64,000 nucleotides of DNA from Aquimarina sp. ERC-38 (GCF_026222555.1 NZ_CP098511.1:1407501-1471500), one strand, 5' to 3'. Shown: positions 18,454-28,674, numbered from the stretch's first letter. Translations and numbers: made by a program. Notes: generated from the letters alone by a model not told the origin.

Positions 18454-18559
18454 AGATGTTATTAAATTGTGAAAATAGTACATAAATTATTGCTAATAGT
18501 ATACATTTACTTTACAAATAATAACGAATTATACGAATTTTTTAATCTCATCTGCCTAT

Positions 18560-18590
18560 AAAAGAAGTAAGCTGTCGCGGGACTTCTTTT
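18560..18590 (+). terminator. Terminator between the PLP enzyme gene and gdhA
   Basis: AAAAGAAGT (18560-18568) pairs with ACTTCTTTT (18582-18590) around a GC-rich loop. It lies 28 bases before the gdhA start, so it could also act as a leader hairpin for gdhA. Confidence 0.6.
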
Positions 18591-18617
18591 GCTTAACCGA
18601 TGAAAAAATAATCAGTA

Positions 18618-19961
18618 ATGAAACAGAAAATTGAAACTTTTATGGAAGAGGTTCGTGCCAGAAACGCACATGAACCGGAATTTCTGCAAGCCGTTCAGGA
18701 AGTTGCAGATACGGTAATTCCTTATATAGCTTCGCATAAAATTTATAACGGTCAGAATATTTTGCTAAGAATGGTTGAACCGGAACGTGCCGTGATGTTC
18801 AGGGTACCCTGGGTAGATGATGATGGTGAGATTCATGTAAACCGCGGGTATCGGATACAGATGAATTCGGCGATTGGGCCATATAAAGGGGGATTGCGAT
18901 TTCATCCCTCAGTAAATTTAAGTATTTTAAAATTCCTTGCTTTTGAACAGGTGTTTAAAAACAGTTTGACCACCTTACCCATGGGGGGAGGCAAAGGAGG
19001 TGCAGATTTTAATCCTAAAGGAAAATCTGATGATGAAATTATGCGTTTTTGTCATAGTTTTATGAGTGAATTATTTAGGCATATTGGGCCTAACACGGAT
19101 ATCCCTGCCGGAGATATTGGAGTAGGTGGTAGAGAAATCGGGTATCTTTTTGGGATGTATCGTAAGATTAAAAATGAATTTTCAGGAGTACTTACCGGTA
19201 AAGGTTTAACCTGGGGTGGTTCGCAAATCCGACCGGAAGCTACCGGATATGGATGTGTGTATTTTGCTCAAAGTATGCTAAATATCCGAAAAGATGACTT
19301 TACAGGTAAGATCGTAACTGTTTCAGGTTCCGGAAACGTGGCGCAATTTGCTACGGAAAAAGCAATTCATCTGGGTGCCAAAGTAGTTACCCTATCAGAT
19401 TCCGGTGGTTATATTTATGATAAAGACGGGATAGACGAAGAAAAGCTGGAATATGTAATGGAACTTAAGAATGTAAAAAGAGGACGTATCAAGGAATATG
19501 TTACCAAGTATCCAAACGCTAAATACCATGCAAAAAAACGACCTTGGGGTGAAAAATGTGATATTGCACTACCTTGTGCAACTCAAAATGAATTGGACGG
19601 AAAAGATGCCGAACAACTTTTAAATAACGGTTGCTTTGTAGTAAGTGAAGGAGCTAATATGCCTTGTACCCCAGAAGCTATAGCCGCTTTTCATCATAAA
19701 AAAATCCTATTTGCTCCTGGTAAAGCTTCAAATGCGGGAGGTGTAGCAACGTCCGGACTGGAAATGTCTCAAAACTCCTTACGACTAAGTTGGACTGCAG
19801 AGGAGGTTGATAAAAAATTACATGAAATCATGAATGATATTCATGAAAAATGTGTGCAATATGGTACTAAAGAAGATGGATATGTCGATTACGTCACCGG
19901 GGCAAATATAGCCGGTTTTGTAAAAGTAGCAGATGCCATGCTGGCTCAAGGTGTGGTTTAA
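18618..19961 (+). CDS. gdhA: NADP-specific glutamate dehydrogenase
   Basis: A 447-residue hexameric-type glutamate dehydrogenase, assimilating ammonia with 2-oxoglutarate. The catalytic region is clear: PYKGGLRFHPSVN, the active-site lysine segment LPMGGGKGGADFNPKGKSD, and PAGDIGVGGREIGYLFG. The nucleotide-binding part carries VSGSGNVAQFATEKA. Length and the GGSQIRPEATGYGCVYF segment match the bacterial NADP(H) class of about 450 residues. It is followed by a strong terminator. Confidence 0.95.
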   Translation: MKQKIETFMEEVRARNAHEPEFLQAVQEVADTVIPYIASHKIYNGQNILLRMVEPERAVMFRVPWVDDDGEIHVNRGYRIQMNSAIGPYKGGLRFHPSVNLSILKFLAFEQVFKNSLTTLPMGGGKGGADFNPKGKSDDEIMRFCHSFMSELFRHIGPNTDIPAGDIGVGGREIGYLFGMYRKIKNEFSGVLTGKGLTWGGSQIRPEATGYGCVYFAQSMLNIRKDDFTGKIVTVSGSGNVAQFATEKAIHLGAKVVTLSDSGGYIYDKDGIDEEKLEYVMELKNVKRGRIKEYVTKYPNAKYHAKKRPWGEKCDIALPCATQNELDGKDAEQLLNNGCFVVSEGANMPCTPEAIAAFHHKKILFAPGKASNAGGVATSGLEMSQNSLRLSWTAEEVDKKLHEIMNDIHEKCVQYGTKEDGYVDYVTGANIAGFVKVADAMLAQGVV

Positions 19962-19976
19962 TCATGCAGTTTAGAG

Positions 19977-20027
19977 GTTTGGCTAACGTTCTTTCTATAT
20001 TATAATTAGAGGTTAGCCAAACTTTTT
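19977..20027 (+). terminator. Rho-independent terminator of gdhA
   Basis: GTTTGGCTAAC (19977-19987) and GTTAGCCAAAC (20012-20022) form a perfect 11-bp stem followed by TTTTT. Confidence 0.85.
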
Positions 20028-20055
20028 AGCACAATATTTACTATTTTAGCGGGTT

Positions 20056-22341
20056 ATGAATACCAAGCATTATTGTGCCATGAAGTTTTTTTATACTTTT
20101 TTGTTCTTCCTGTTTTCCTTTTGGTGTTCTGCACAGGATTTTAGCGCTCAATGGATTGATCATTATTCTTACTTTTCAATAAAAGACCTTCATATTTCTG
20201 AAAATAAGGTTTATGCAGCCACGGACAATGCCTTGTTTATCTTTGATAATGAAACAAATACTTCTCAACGATTTTCAACCATACAAGGATTATCCGGATC
20301 GGATATAACTACGGTATATCATAGTAGTGCTTTTAACATTACAGCAATTGGTTATCAGAATGGTTTCTTAGAATTTATAACTCCTGATCAGAAGGTTCGG
20401 ACTTTTGTAGATATTTTTGATAAAGCTACCATACCGCCGGATGATAAAAAGATTAATAGCTTTTACGAATCCGGAAATGAGTTATTGATAGCAACCGGAT
20501 TTGGGATTGTATCTTTTAATCTGGAAAACATAGAATTCGGAGATACCTTTTTTATAGGTGCCGGTGGTAGTCAGATTGATGTTTCTGCAACTACTATTGT
20601 AAATAATACTATTTATGCCAGTACGGTTAATGGCTTATTAACGGCTCCGGCAAACGATTCCAATCTTATTGATTTTAACCGTTGGAGTGTAGCTAACCCT
20701 TCGGTTTTCAGAGGAATTATAGATGCAGGAGATAATCTGATCGTCTGGAGTAGTGCGGGAGTTTTTAGGGTTCAGGGAAACACAACGGTTCCCATACTAA
20801 CTATCCCTAATGTCATATCCGTAACTTCATCTAATAATCAATTAACGCTTATTACCCCTAATACTTCGATTATACTCGATCAAAATTTTAAAGAAGTTAC
20901 CAGGGTAGTTAGTAACGACACAAATACTTTTATTGCAACGGCTGCCAGTACTTTGGATAACACGTTGTTTTTAGGAACTTCTGAACTGGGATTGTTAAAG
21001 ATTCCTATTAATAATATTATGCAAAGAGAAGTAATATCTCCTTCCGGACCTTTACATAATGACCCTTTCAGCGTTTCGGTTTTAGATAATAACGCGTGGG
21101 TAGTTTACGGAAGATATGATTTGTTTTTTAATCCTTTTCCCAAGGTAAATAAGGGGATTAGCAGGTTTAATAACGGAGAATGGCAAAATATATCCAGAGA
21201 TGATATTTTAGGTTTTAGTTCGTTGACCCGGGTAGCCATTAATCCTAATAATCCCGAACAGGTATTTGTTACCAGTTTTTCTGATGGTTTGTTAGAGGTG
21301 AGAAATAACGAAGTAGTCGCATCTTATGATCCGGCAAATAGTGATATAGACAATTTTGATTTAGCCGGAGAGAATGTAGCCTGGCTTAACGGACCTGTTT
21401 TTGATGATGCGGGTAATTTATGGTTCAACAATTCCAGAGTTGATCTGCCTTTAAATAGGTTAAACCTGGAAACTAATGAGGTAACTACTTTTAATAGCAT
21501 AACCGGACTATTACCGGATTTTAGTGATGGTTATACGGATACGGTTATAGATGATGAAGGTAATGTATATTTTGCCGGGGGAACTATTGGTATTATAGGG
21601 TTCAATCCTAACACGGAAGCCACAGTGACCATAGATGAAGAAAACGGATTGCCTAGCGATTATGTTTCTACCCTGGCTATTGACCGGGATGATCAAATGT
21701 GGATAGGTACCTTTTTAGGACTAAGGGTATTGTCTGATCCTTCAGAAGCTTTAAATAACGGAAACCTTAACCTGGATCGTATTGTTATTGAAGACGATGA
21801 AGGAGTAGGTCAGGAATTACTATTTGATATAACTATCACGGATATAGAAGTAGATGGTTCAAATAACAAGTGGGTTGCGACGAGTTCTTCCGGGGCTTTT
21901 TACTTTTCTCCGGACGGACAGGAAACTATTGCACAGTTTACCACGGACAATTCACCACTACCTTCTGATAATATATTAGATATTGCTGTAGATGATTCCA
22001 CTGGTATCGTATATTTTGCTACGGAAAAAGGTTTAATTGCCTTAAAAGGCACAGCAACCGGTCCCGAAGATAATTTAACCGAAGTTATTGCTTTTCCTAA
22101 TCCGGTACGTCCACAATATGATGGTAATGTTACTATCCGAGGCCTGACCGAAGACTCAAACGTTAAGATTACGGATATTGAGGGCAACCTGGTTTTTGAA
22201 GAAACTAGTGAGGGAGGTAGCTTACAATGGGATACTCGAGCCTTTGGCAGACATAAAGTAGCTTCCGGAGTATATCTGATATTAGTAACAGGAAATGATA
22301 GTGGTGAAACCACAGTTTTTAAATTATTGATTGTAAGGTAG
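20056..22341 (+). CDS. porZ: Type IX secretion system protein PorZ
   Basis: A 761-residue exported protein made of seven-bladed-propeller-type repeats (many 'N.LW(F/I)G(T)..G' and 'V(Y/V)ATDN' blade motifs, for example MWIGTFLGLRVL, KWVATSSSGAFYF and IVYFATEKGLIAL), ending in a C-terminal beta-sandwich (about 670-761) that looks like a T9SS CTD (PNPV... VKITDIEGNLV... GVYLILV). PorZ is a surface component of the T9SS that helps attach anionic LPS to cargo. A second ATG at 20080 would place the signal peptide (MKFFYTFLFFLFSFWCSAQ) right at the N-terminus and is a plausible alternative start. The order porZ-recO-TonB receptor with 3-5-base gaps indicates one operon. Confidence 0.88.
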   Translation: MNTKHYCAMKFFYTFLFFLFSFWCSAQDFSAQWIDHYSYFSIKDLHISENKVYAATDNALFIFDNETNTSQRFSTIQGLSGSDITTVYHSSAFNITAIGYQNGFLEFITPDQKVRTFVDIFDKATIPPDDKKINSFYESGNELLIATGFGIVSFNLENIEFGDTFFIGAGGSQIDVSATTIVNNTIYASTVNGLLTAPANDSNLIDFNRWSVANPSVFRGIIDAGDNLIVWSSAGVFRVQGNTTVPILTIPNVISVTSSNNQLTLITPNTSIILDQNFKEVTRVVSNDTNTFIATAASTLDNTLFLGTSELGLLKIPINNIMQREVISPSGPLHNDPFSVSVLDNNAWVVYGRYDLFFNPFPKVNKGISRFNNGEWQNISRDDILGFSSLTRVAINPNNPEQVFVTSFSDGLLEVRNNEVVASYDPANSDIDNFDLAGENVAWLNGPVFDDAGNLWFNNSRVDLPLNRLNLETNEVTTFNSITGLLPDFSDGYTDTVIDDEGNVYFAGGTIGIIGFNPNTEATVTIDEENGLPSDYVSTLAIDRDDQMWIGTFLGLRVLSDPSEALNNGNLNLDRIVIEDDEGVGQELLFDITITDIEVDGSNNKWVATSSSGAFYFSPDGQETIAQFTTDNSPLPSDNILDIAVDDSTGIVYFATEKGLIALKGTATGPEDNLTEVIAFPNPVRPQYDGNVTIRGLTEDSNVKITDIEGNLVFEETSEGGSLQWDTRAFGRHKVASGVYLILVTGNDSGETTVFKLLIVR

Positions 22342-22346
22342 CTTTT

Positions 22347-23066
22347 ATGATCATCACTTCAGAAGCTATTGTTATTTCTTCTTTAAAATACGGAGATAGT
22401 CATCTGATCGTACATCTGTATACAGAAGCTTCCGGACTGCGTTCTTATCTAATCAGGGGAGTATTAAAATCAAAAAAAGGAAGAATGCGGGCTTCTTTAT
22501 TTCAACCTTTAACCATCCTTGATATTGTTGCTTCGCATAAGGATAAAGGTAATCTGGAACGGCTCAGGGAAGCTAAAATAGGCATGCCTTACAAAACAAT
22601 TCATACGGACTTTATCAAGAATTCAATCGTATTTTTTATAGCTGAAATTATTAAAAATTCAGTAAAGGAAGAAGAATCAAACCCAAGTCTTTTTAATTAT
22701 ATAAAGACTTCTTTAACCTGGCTAGATGTTCATCATGAAGTTGCTAATTTTCATGTTACTTTTACTGTTAAACTAACGCAATACCTTGGTTTTTATCCGG
22801 ATACATCTACAAAAAAAACGGAGTACTTTAACTTAATGACTGGTAATTTTCAAGATACTTATGAAAGTGGGCATACCAGAAGGGGCGAAGCTATTGAGGC
22901 TTTTAAATTGTTTTTAGGCACAAACTTTGATGATTGCAATAGGATAAAGTTAACCCGTGCCATGAGAAATGAAATTCTGGAAGTAATGCTGCTATATTTT
23001 GAGTTACATTTGCACGGTTTTAAAAAACCAAAATCCTTGCAGGTGCTTAACGAAATCTTTAAATAA
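22347..23066 (+). CDS. recO: DNA repair protein RecO
   Basis: A 239-residue RecO: an N-terminal OB-fold (TSEAIVISSLKYGDSHLIVHLYTEASGLRSYLI) and an all-helical C-terminal domain. RecO works with RecR to load RecA onto SSB-coated DNA in gap repair. The zinc-type cysteines found in some RecO proteins are absent here, as in many Bacteroidota homologues. It lies 5 bases after porZ and 3 bases before the TonB receptor gene, in the same operon. Confidence 0.9.
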   Translation: MIITSEAIVISSLKYGDSHLIVHLYTEASGLRSYLIRGVLKSKKGRMRASLFQPLTILDIVASHKDKGNLERLREAKIGMPYKTIHTDFIKNSIVFFIAEIIKNSVKEEESNPSLFNYIKTSLTWLDVHHEVANFHVTFTVKLTQYLGFYPDTSTKKTEYFNLMTGNFQDTYESGHTRRGEAIEAFKLFLGTNFDDCNRIKLTRAMRNEILEVMLLYFELHLHGFKKPKSLQVLNEIFK

Positions 23067-23069
23067 AGA

Positions 23070-25484
23070 ATGCGAATATTCTATTTAGTTATATTTCTGA
23101 TCTTCTTTATTTTTAAAGGTACTTCACAACAAATTACCGTATTGGGATTTGATGATCGACAACCGATCCCGGGGGTAGCTATTTTCACTTTGAACAAAGG
23201 TAAAAGTACCATTACTGATTTTGATGGAAAGGCAAACCTCCACATGTTTAAAGACAGCGATATTATTTATTTTTCGCACGTTTCCTTTTTACAAAAGAAT
23301 GTTTTAAAATCAGATATTTTGAGTCAGGGTGGATTGGTTTATCTTAGTCCGGATAGCAATCAATTGTCAGAAGTACTTATTTCGGTAGCTAAATGGAAAC
23401 AGGATAAAAAAGACATTTCGCAAAAGGTAGTAAGCATTTCCTCTGAGGAGGCACAATTAAGTACCCCACAAACCACGGCAGATGTATTACAGAATAGCGG
23501 ACAGGTGTTTATTCAAAAAAGTCAGTTGGGGGGTGGGAGTCCGATCATCAGAGGATTTTCTACAAATCGATTACTAATAACGGTTGACGGCGTCCGGATG
23601 AATACCGCAATTTTCAGAGGAGGAAACGTACAGAATATCATTTCTATTGATCCTTTTAGCATTGCCAGAACAGAAGTAATCCTGGGGCCGGGATCAGTTG
23701 TTTATGGTAGTGATGCCATAGGTGGAGTGATGAACTTTTACACTAAACAACCTGCTTTTAAGATTAAAGGAAAAAATGCCATAAGTGGAGAAGCTATTCT
23801 TAGATATGCATCTGCTTCAAACGAAAAAACCGGTCATGTCAATGTAAATTACGGCAGAGATCAGTGGGCTTTTTTAACCAGTGTTAGTTATAGTGATTTT
23901 GATGATTTAAAAATGGGAAGTCAAGGGCCGGAGGAATATATAAGAAACCGTTTTGTAGTTTCTAATAATGGAACGGATCAATTAGTCGATAATAATAACC
24001 CTAACCTTCAGGTGGGTACCGGATATAGCCAAATTAATTTTTTGCAAAAAATTAAGTACACTCCTAATGAAAACTGGGATTATAATCTAGGATTGACCTA
24101 TACCACTACTTCTGATGTTCCTAGGTATGACCGGTTGATTAGACCCCAGGGAGATAGCCTTAGGTCCGCAGAATGGTTTTATGGTCCGCAGGAGTGGGGA
24201 GTGGCTAATTTACAGATCAATTATAAAAAACCATCCAAGTTTTTTGACCGTTTTAAAATCACTACGGCTTACCAATTATTTAAAGAAAGTAGAAATGACC
24301 GGGACTTTGGCTCGGTTATTTTAGAAAGAACTAAAGAAAAAGTTGATGCATATTCTATAAACCTGGATTGGTCTAAAGATTTAGGGAAGAAGACCAATGT
24401 GTATTACGGGCTGGAATATATTTTAAATAAAGTAAATTCTGAAGGAAGCATTTTACAGATCGATACGCGCTTAGAACAGCCCGCACAATCCAGGTACCCC
24501 GATGGTGCTACCTGGCAATCGGTTGCAGGTTATGCCTCTGTTAAACACAGCTGGAATAAATACCTTCGTTTTCAGGGAGGGCTTCGTTACAATCGGGTTG
24601 TTTTGCGTTCTCAGTTTGACAACCGTTTCATTAATTTTGAATTTACCGAAAAAAATCTGGATACGGATGCATTAACTGGTACGGCCGGATTAAGTTACTT
24701 ACCTAATGATTACCTGCAATTTAAAGTAAATTTTTCCACGGCATTCCGGGCTCCTAATATTGACGATGTAGGTAAAATCTTTGACTCGGAACCAGGATCT
24801 GTAGTAGTTCCTAATAAAGATTTAAAATCAGAAAGAGCCTATAACGGGGATATCGGATTTATTTTGACACCTTCTAAAAAGTTTAGTTTTGATGCTACTT
24901 TATTTTATACCATGCTTGACGATGCGCTGGTACGAAGGAACTTTACTTTTAACGGACAATCCATGATAGAATTTGGCGAAAACAATGAGTTAAGTCAGGT
25001 ACAAGCAATACAAAATGCAGCTAAGGCAACTATTTTTGGTTTTGAAACCGGTTTTAGTCTCGATTTTTTAAAGAATGCCACCCTTACTTCCAGGTATACA
25101 TATACCGGGGGTAGTGAGGAATTAGACGACGGATCGATTGCCCCGGTTCGGCATGTTGCCCCACAATTTGGAACGACTAATCTAACCTATACTAAGGATA
25201 AATGGCTTTTTACGGTAAATAGTCTGTATAACGGGAAGTTTACTTTTAAAGAACTTGCCCCTTCCGAACGAAACAAAGCATATCTTTACGCGATAGATGG
25301 ACAAGGTAATCCGTACAGTCCTTCCTGGTATACGCTGAATATACGATCTCAATATCAATTTACTAAGAAGTTACAGGGAACTTTTTCTGTAGAAAACCTA
25401 ACGGATCAGCGTTATCGCCCTTATTCATCAGGTATTGCCGGCCCGGGACTGAACTTTATTATGGCAGTAAGGTATACTTTATAG
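23070..25484 (+). CDS. TonB-dependent outer-membrane receptor
   Basis: An 804-residue receptor. After a signal peptide (residues 1-20) comes a carboxypeptidase-D-like beta-sandwich (about 21-105: ITVLGFDDRQPIPGVAIFTLNKG, TITDFDGKANL). Then follow the plug domain (about 115-235, including SPIIRGFSTNRLLITVDGVRMN and GPGSVVYGSDAIGGVMNF) and a 22-strand-type beta barrel ending in an aromatic C-terminus (FIMAVRYTL). It imports an unknown ligand using TonB energy. No SusD partner is adjacent, so a siderophore, haem or cobalamin-like ligand is more likely than a glycan; that is inference. Confidence 0.9.
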   Translation: MRIFYLVIFLIFFIFKGTSQQITVLGFDDRQPIPGVAIFTLNKGKSTITDFDGKANLHMFKDSDIIYFSHVSFLQKNVLKSDILSQGGLVYLSPDSNQLSEVLISVAKWKQDKKDISQKVVSISSEEAQLSTPQTTADVLQNSGQVFIQKSQLGGGSPIIRGFSTNRLLITVDGVRMNTAIFRGGNVQNIISIDPFSIARTEVILGPGSVVYGSDAIGGVMNFYTKQPAFKIKGKNAISGEAILRYASASNEKTGHVNVNYGRDQWAFLTSVSYSDFDDLKMGSQGPEEYIRNRFVVSNNGTDQLVDNNNPNLQVGTGYSQINFLQKIKYTPNENWDYNLGLTYTTTSDVPRYDRLIRPQGDSLRSAEWFYGPQEWGVANLQINYKKPSKFFDRFKITTAYQLFKESRNDRDFGSVILERTKEKVDAYSINLDWSKDLGKKTNVYYGLEYILNKVNSEGSILQIDTRLEQPAQSRYPDGATWQSVAGYASVKHSWNKYLRFQGGLRYNRVVLRSQFDNRFINFEFTEKNLDTDALTGTAGLSYLPNDYLQFKVNFSTAFRAPNIDDVGKIFDSEPGSVVVPNKDLKSERAYNGDIGFILTPSKKFSFDATLFYTMLDDALVRRNFTFNGQSMIEFGENNELSQVQAIQNAAKATIFGFETGFSLDFLKNATLTSRYTYTGGSEELDDGSIAPVRHVAPQFGTTNLTYTKDKWLFTVNSLYNGKFTFKELAPSERNKAYLYAIDGQGNPYSPSWYTLNIRSQYQFTKKLQGTFSVENLTDQRYRPYSSGIAGPGLNFIMAVRYTL

Positions 25485-25491
25485 ATACTTT

Positions 25492-26007
25492 TTAATTAGG
25501 CAGATGAAGCTGATATAAAGAATCGTGAACGGCTTTAGATCGGGTGACCTCTTTTACATTTTCATTGGGAATGGCAATGGATAATACGTAATGTTGTATC
25601 AACCATTTATTATCTTTAAAAACAACAACACCGCTCCCCCGGCAAAGACCCATCTGTGTCTTTAGAAGCTCATCAAACCATGCTGTATTATTATGTTCTT
25701 TTGAGTAGATATTGCGTTCTACTTTAGTGAAATTCCAGGTTTTACCACGGTCAAAATGGGGTTTGGCATACGCCATAAATTCTTTTTTATTCCATACTTC
25801 TTCCGCATCTGTTCCTATAAAAACAGCATCTGAAGTCATTGCTGCAAAATACTTGTCGAAATTAGCTTTTGCTGCGTTCTGGTGCCAATCGTTTAGCAGT
25901 GCATCTATTTCTTTTCTATGTACTTCATCAGTTTGACTTTGTAAAGAAAGCAGCGTACAAAGGCTAAATATCGTGTAGTGTAATATTAATTTTACTTTAA
26001 GATTCAT
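25492..26007 (-). CDS. Exported NTF2-like (SnoaL/DUF4440-type) protein
   Basis: A 171-residue protein with a signal peptide (LHYTIFSLCTLLSLQSQ) and a single NTF2-like alpha+beta cone domain. The hallmark helices and strands are visible in VHRKEIDALLNDWHQNAAKANFDKYFAAMTSDAVFIGTDAEEVW and the C-terminal VFKDNKWLIQHYVLSIAIPNENV. Members are often secreted proteins of unknown function. It overlaps the upstream lipoprotein gene by 11 bases (25997-26007), so the two are translationally coupled. Confidence 0.82.
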   Translation of the reverse strand: MNLKVKLILHYTIFSLCTLLSLQSQTDEVHRKEIDALLNDWHQNAAKANFDKYFAAMTSDAVFIGTDAEEVWNKKEFMAYAKPHFDRGKTWNFTKVERNIYSKEHNNTAWFDELLKTQMGLCRGSGVVVFKDNKWLIQHYVLSIAIPNENVKEVTRSKAVHDSLYQLHLPN

Positions 26008-26560
26008 TAGCTATCGTATCTTTTTTAATGAATTTGTTTTTTAATAATTCCTTTTCAATGGTAGAAGGGATTGATAAGGATATTTCATTAAGTTGAATAA
26101 TTAAACTATTAAAAGAGGTCATCAGTTTCTTATTTCCCGACAGGATGTTTTCAATATTCGGATGATCTTTATTAGTCTGCTCTGATAGTAGATTGGCATA
26201 GGTAGTTAGTAAAGAAATTCGAGATCTGATAGGTTTTTCAAAAAGCTTTTCTTCAGCTGCATTTTCTTTAAAATTGAATATTAATATGTCCAGACTATCC
26301 TGGTATTTTTTAATAAAGTAGGGATTGGATTTATTGAGAGTGACCATCAAGTTATGCAGATCCTGATAATCTTTAAAATTAACCAGTTTTTCCTTTGCTT
26401 CGGGAGCTAAAGGTATTAAGGGAATATTTACAGCTTTGGATGATAAACTGTCCAGGTTAGCCGCTATGGTAGTATTATCTTCCTGATTACTAACATTTGT
26501 ACAGCTTAAAAAATTAAGGCTGAAAAATATTCCGGTTAGTAAAAGTACATAATACTTCAT
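25997..26560 (-). CDS. Hypothetical lipoprotein
   Basis: A 187-residue lipoprotein: signal peptide MKYYVLLLTGIFFSLNFLSC with the lipobox LSC (Cys about 20). The mature region is mostly helical, with several Lys/Glu-rich amphipathic stretches and no family I can name. Its end overlaps the start of the NTF2-like gene by 11 bases, and the pair would be expressed together. An envelope location is supported by the lipobox; function is unknown. Confidence 0.65.
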   Translation of the reverse strand: MKYYVLLLTGIFFSLNFLSCTNVSNQEDNTTIAANLDSLSSKAVNIPLIPLAPEAKEKLVNFKDYQDLHNLMVTLNKSNPYFIKKYQDSLDILIFNFKENAAEEKLFEKPIRSRISLLTTYANLLSEQTNKDHPNIENILSGNKKLMTSFNSLIIQLNEISLSIPSTIEKELLKNKFIKKDTIANES

Positions 26561-26619
26561 AGGTTAATTAGCTACATTAAAATAACGAATCCAAAGAAAA
26601 GAAATTACAGTCAAAGAAA

Positions 26620-26653
26620 GAAGGGCTTTAAATAGTAATATTTAAAGCCCTTC
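26620..26653 (-). terminator. Terminator of the astacin-like gene (probably bidirectional)
   Basis: GAAGGGCTTTAAATA (26620-26634) pairs with TATTTAAAGCCCTTC (26639-26653) around a 4-base loop, 21 bases downstream of the reverse-strand protease stop. Confidence 0.8.
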
Positions 26654-26674
26654 CTGATATTTAATTTTTTCTCT

Positions 26675-27736
26675 TTATTGAGGAGTTGGTGTATTTACGT
26701 AAAACCAAGATCCTTCCGCACGGTTATATTCAACTCTTTCCCAACCATATCGCTCGGTATAATACCACCATTGGTTATTAAATCGATATACTCGTAATCC
26801 GTATAAGGTATAATATCTGTCATTTTCATAAACCGGTCCCGGATTAGTACTGCCGGGAGGATACATTTTATTAATACCAATAAGGTCTCCTGAAGAAAGT
26901 CCGTTTCTTTGAACACTGTACGTAGAACCATCTTTTTTAGTAATGGTAGGAATACGGCTATTTACTGCAAAAGAAAAAGGACCGTACATCATGATAGAAG
27001 AAAAATCAAGGCTTTGCGTATATTCCGCACCGTCTCTTCTTCTTTCCAAATAAGTTCTGAAATTACCTTCGGTTCCGGGTTGTATGTTGCTAAAGTTGAT
27101 GTTTACGTATCTATCCCTATCTGCTCTGCTTTGCTCATGATAAAGACCTACGGCATGACCTATCTCATGAATAGTACTACCGGTACTACAACCGCCTGCT
27201 AAGTTAATAGTCTGTCTTCCACCGATCATTCCTACAAAAGAAGAGCAACCACTTCCATTTTGGAAATAGATGTAGTTTCTTTGATTTGTTCTCTGCACAA
27301 AACGTAATGCCGTGTTCTGTTCCCAATGCCTGATTGCATCTGTAACCCTTCTTTTATTATTTAGGTTACCGGCAATAGTATAATATACTGTGTTGTTAGG
27401 CCATCTGCCCTGAGTTCTACCTACACTTTTACCCGAGTTGGTTTTTTGTCCTTCTATTAATACAAAGTTATCCGGGCTATCAGAAATTGCATTGGGGTTT
27501 AAAAGAATATCACCTTCATAAACAGCTTCTCCACCGTAATCCAGGTAATCAATTTTTTGCCCTTCATAGTAACCTTGTTTCGGGGCACCTTTTCTATTAA
27601 AAAAAGCTTGTTCGGTAATAACTTCGTTGCTAGTATCAGGTTCGATACTTTCAGTTTCAGTAATGTCTTCATTTTTGGTACAGGAGATTGCTAAAGTAGC
27701 AATGGTACCAAACAGAAATAATTTGTTTAATTTCAT
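26675..27736 (-). CDS. M12A astacin-like zinc metallopeptidase, lipoprotein
   Basis: A 353-residue exported protease. The signal peptide ends in a lipobox (LAISC, Cys about 19), followed by an acidic linker. The catalytic domain (about 110-295) has the astacin zinc motif HEIGHAVGLYHEQSR (HExxHxxGxxHE) and the Met-turn SIMMYG, both in the expected order. The C-terminal 55 residues are rich in Tyr and Trp (YYTLYGLRVYRFNNQWWYY) and may be a small binding domain. Single gene with its own terminator. Probably degrades extracellular protein; no natural substrate is indicated. Confidence 0.9.
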   Translation of the reverse strand: MKLNKLFLFGTIATLAISCTKNEDITETESIEPDTSNEVITEQAFFNRKGAPKQGYYEGQKIDYLDYGGEAVYEGDILLNPNAISDSPDNFVLIEGQKTNSGKSVGRTQGRWPNNTVYYTIAGNLNNKRRVTDAIRHWEQNTALRFVQRTNQRNYIYFQNGSGCSSFVGMIGGRQTINLAGGCSTGSTIHEIGHAVGLYHEQSRADRDRYVNINFSNIQPGTEGNFRTYLERRRDGAEYTQSLDFSSIMMYGPFSFAVNSRIPTITKKDGSTYSVQRNGLSSGDLIGINKMYPPGSTNPGPVYENDRYYTLYGLRVYRFNNQWWYYTERYGWERVEYNRAEGSWFYVNTPTPQ

Positions 27737-28038
27737 GTTGAGTTTAAATTAAGATTTTGTTTAAATTCAAACGAAATATAAGGAAACATATTATGGATTG
27801 GATTAAAATCGTAATTAAATAAGAACTTTTACTAATGCTTTAATTAATGACGTTGCTATTTGCTTTAATTTAAATTATACGTTAAAATTTTATTGGGTTT
27901 AAAGTTGCATACAAATAGAGAATAGTAATCATTTTAAAAACATATATAAATAAATGGATTCTATATGAAAATAAAAACCTCTGATATTGCCATTAAATAT
28001 CAGAGGTTTTAGTAGTAAGAATTTACTATTTTTTACAT
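27737..28038. other. Intergenic region, astacin-like gene to fasciclin gene
   Basis: About 300 bases, AT-rich. It contains the terminator of the fasciclin gene (27974-28010) and, near 27755-27775 on the reverse strand, a possible promoter for the protease (TATATTTC, one mismatch to TAnnTTTG). Nothing else recognised. Confidence 0.4.
27974..28010 (-). terminator. Terminator of the fasciclin gene
   Basis: AAAACCTCTGATATT (27974-27988) pairs with AATATCAGAGGTTTT (27996-28010), a perfect 15-bp stem 28 bases beyond the fasciclin stop on the reverse strand. Confidence 0.8.
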
Positions 28039-28674
28039 TTATTCCGGCATAATAACGGTGTCAATAGCATGAATTACTCCGTTTGAAGCATCTACATCCG
28101 TAGCAACAATAACAGATTTATTTCCTTTAGCATCAATTAACATTACCGTTTCTCCATCCAAAGTGGCAGTCAGTTCATTACCTTGCACTGTGGTCACTTT
28201 GTAGCTTCCATTATTATCATTGATTGCTTTAACTACATCTGCTGCCATCAACTTACCGGAAACAACATGATACGTAAGAATACTACTCAGCATTTCTTTA
28301 TTCTCCGGTGCTAATAAGGTTTCAACAGTTCCTTCAGGCAACTCAGCAAAAGCATCGTTTGTAGGAGCAAATACGGTAAAAGGACCTTCACTTTTTAAAG
28401 TTTCAACTAACGTTGCTGCTTCTACTGCTGCTACCAATGTAGAGAAATCTTCGTTTCCGGATGCTACAGCAATGATATCGCTATCGTCTTCTCCCGTAGT
28501 TTCTGTATCATCTACTTCTTCAGTAACAGGTTCTGCAACTGCTACGTCCGTTTGAGCAATTTCTTCTGTTTGCTCTTCATCCACTACTACAATATTCTCT
28601 TTCTTGTTTGTATTTCCGCAAGAAATTAGTAAAGAAGTACTAATTATTGCTACTATCAAATTTAATTTTTTCAT
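28039..28674 (-). CDS. Fasciclin (FAS1)-domain lipoprotein
   Basis: A 211-residue surface lipoprotein: signal peptide with lipobox LLISC (Cys about 19), an acidic linker rich in Glu, Asp and Thr (about 25-70), then one FAS1 domain (about 74-210). The FAS1 H1 and H2 motifs are visible as [15 protein letters not shown] and [12 protein letters not shown], with the central [13 protein letters not shown]1 domains mediate cell adhesion or matrix binding. A -7 element TAACTTTG (reverse strand, 28695-28702) lies just upstream. Confidence 0.93.
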   Translation of the reverse strand: MKKLNLIVAIISTSLLISCGNTNKKENIVVVDEEQTEEIAQTDVAVAEPVTEEVDDTETTGEDDSDIIAVASGNEDFSTLVAAVEAATLVETLKSEGPFTVFAPTNDAFAELPEGTVETLLAPENKEMLSSILTYHVVSGKLMAADVVKAINDNNGSYKVTTVQGNELTATLDGETVMLIDAKGNKSVIVATDVDASNGVIHAIDTVIMPE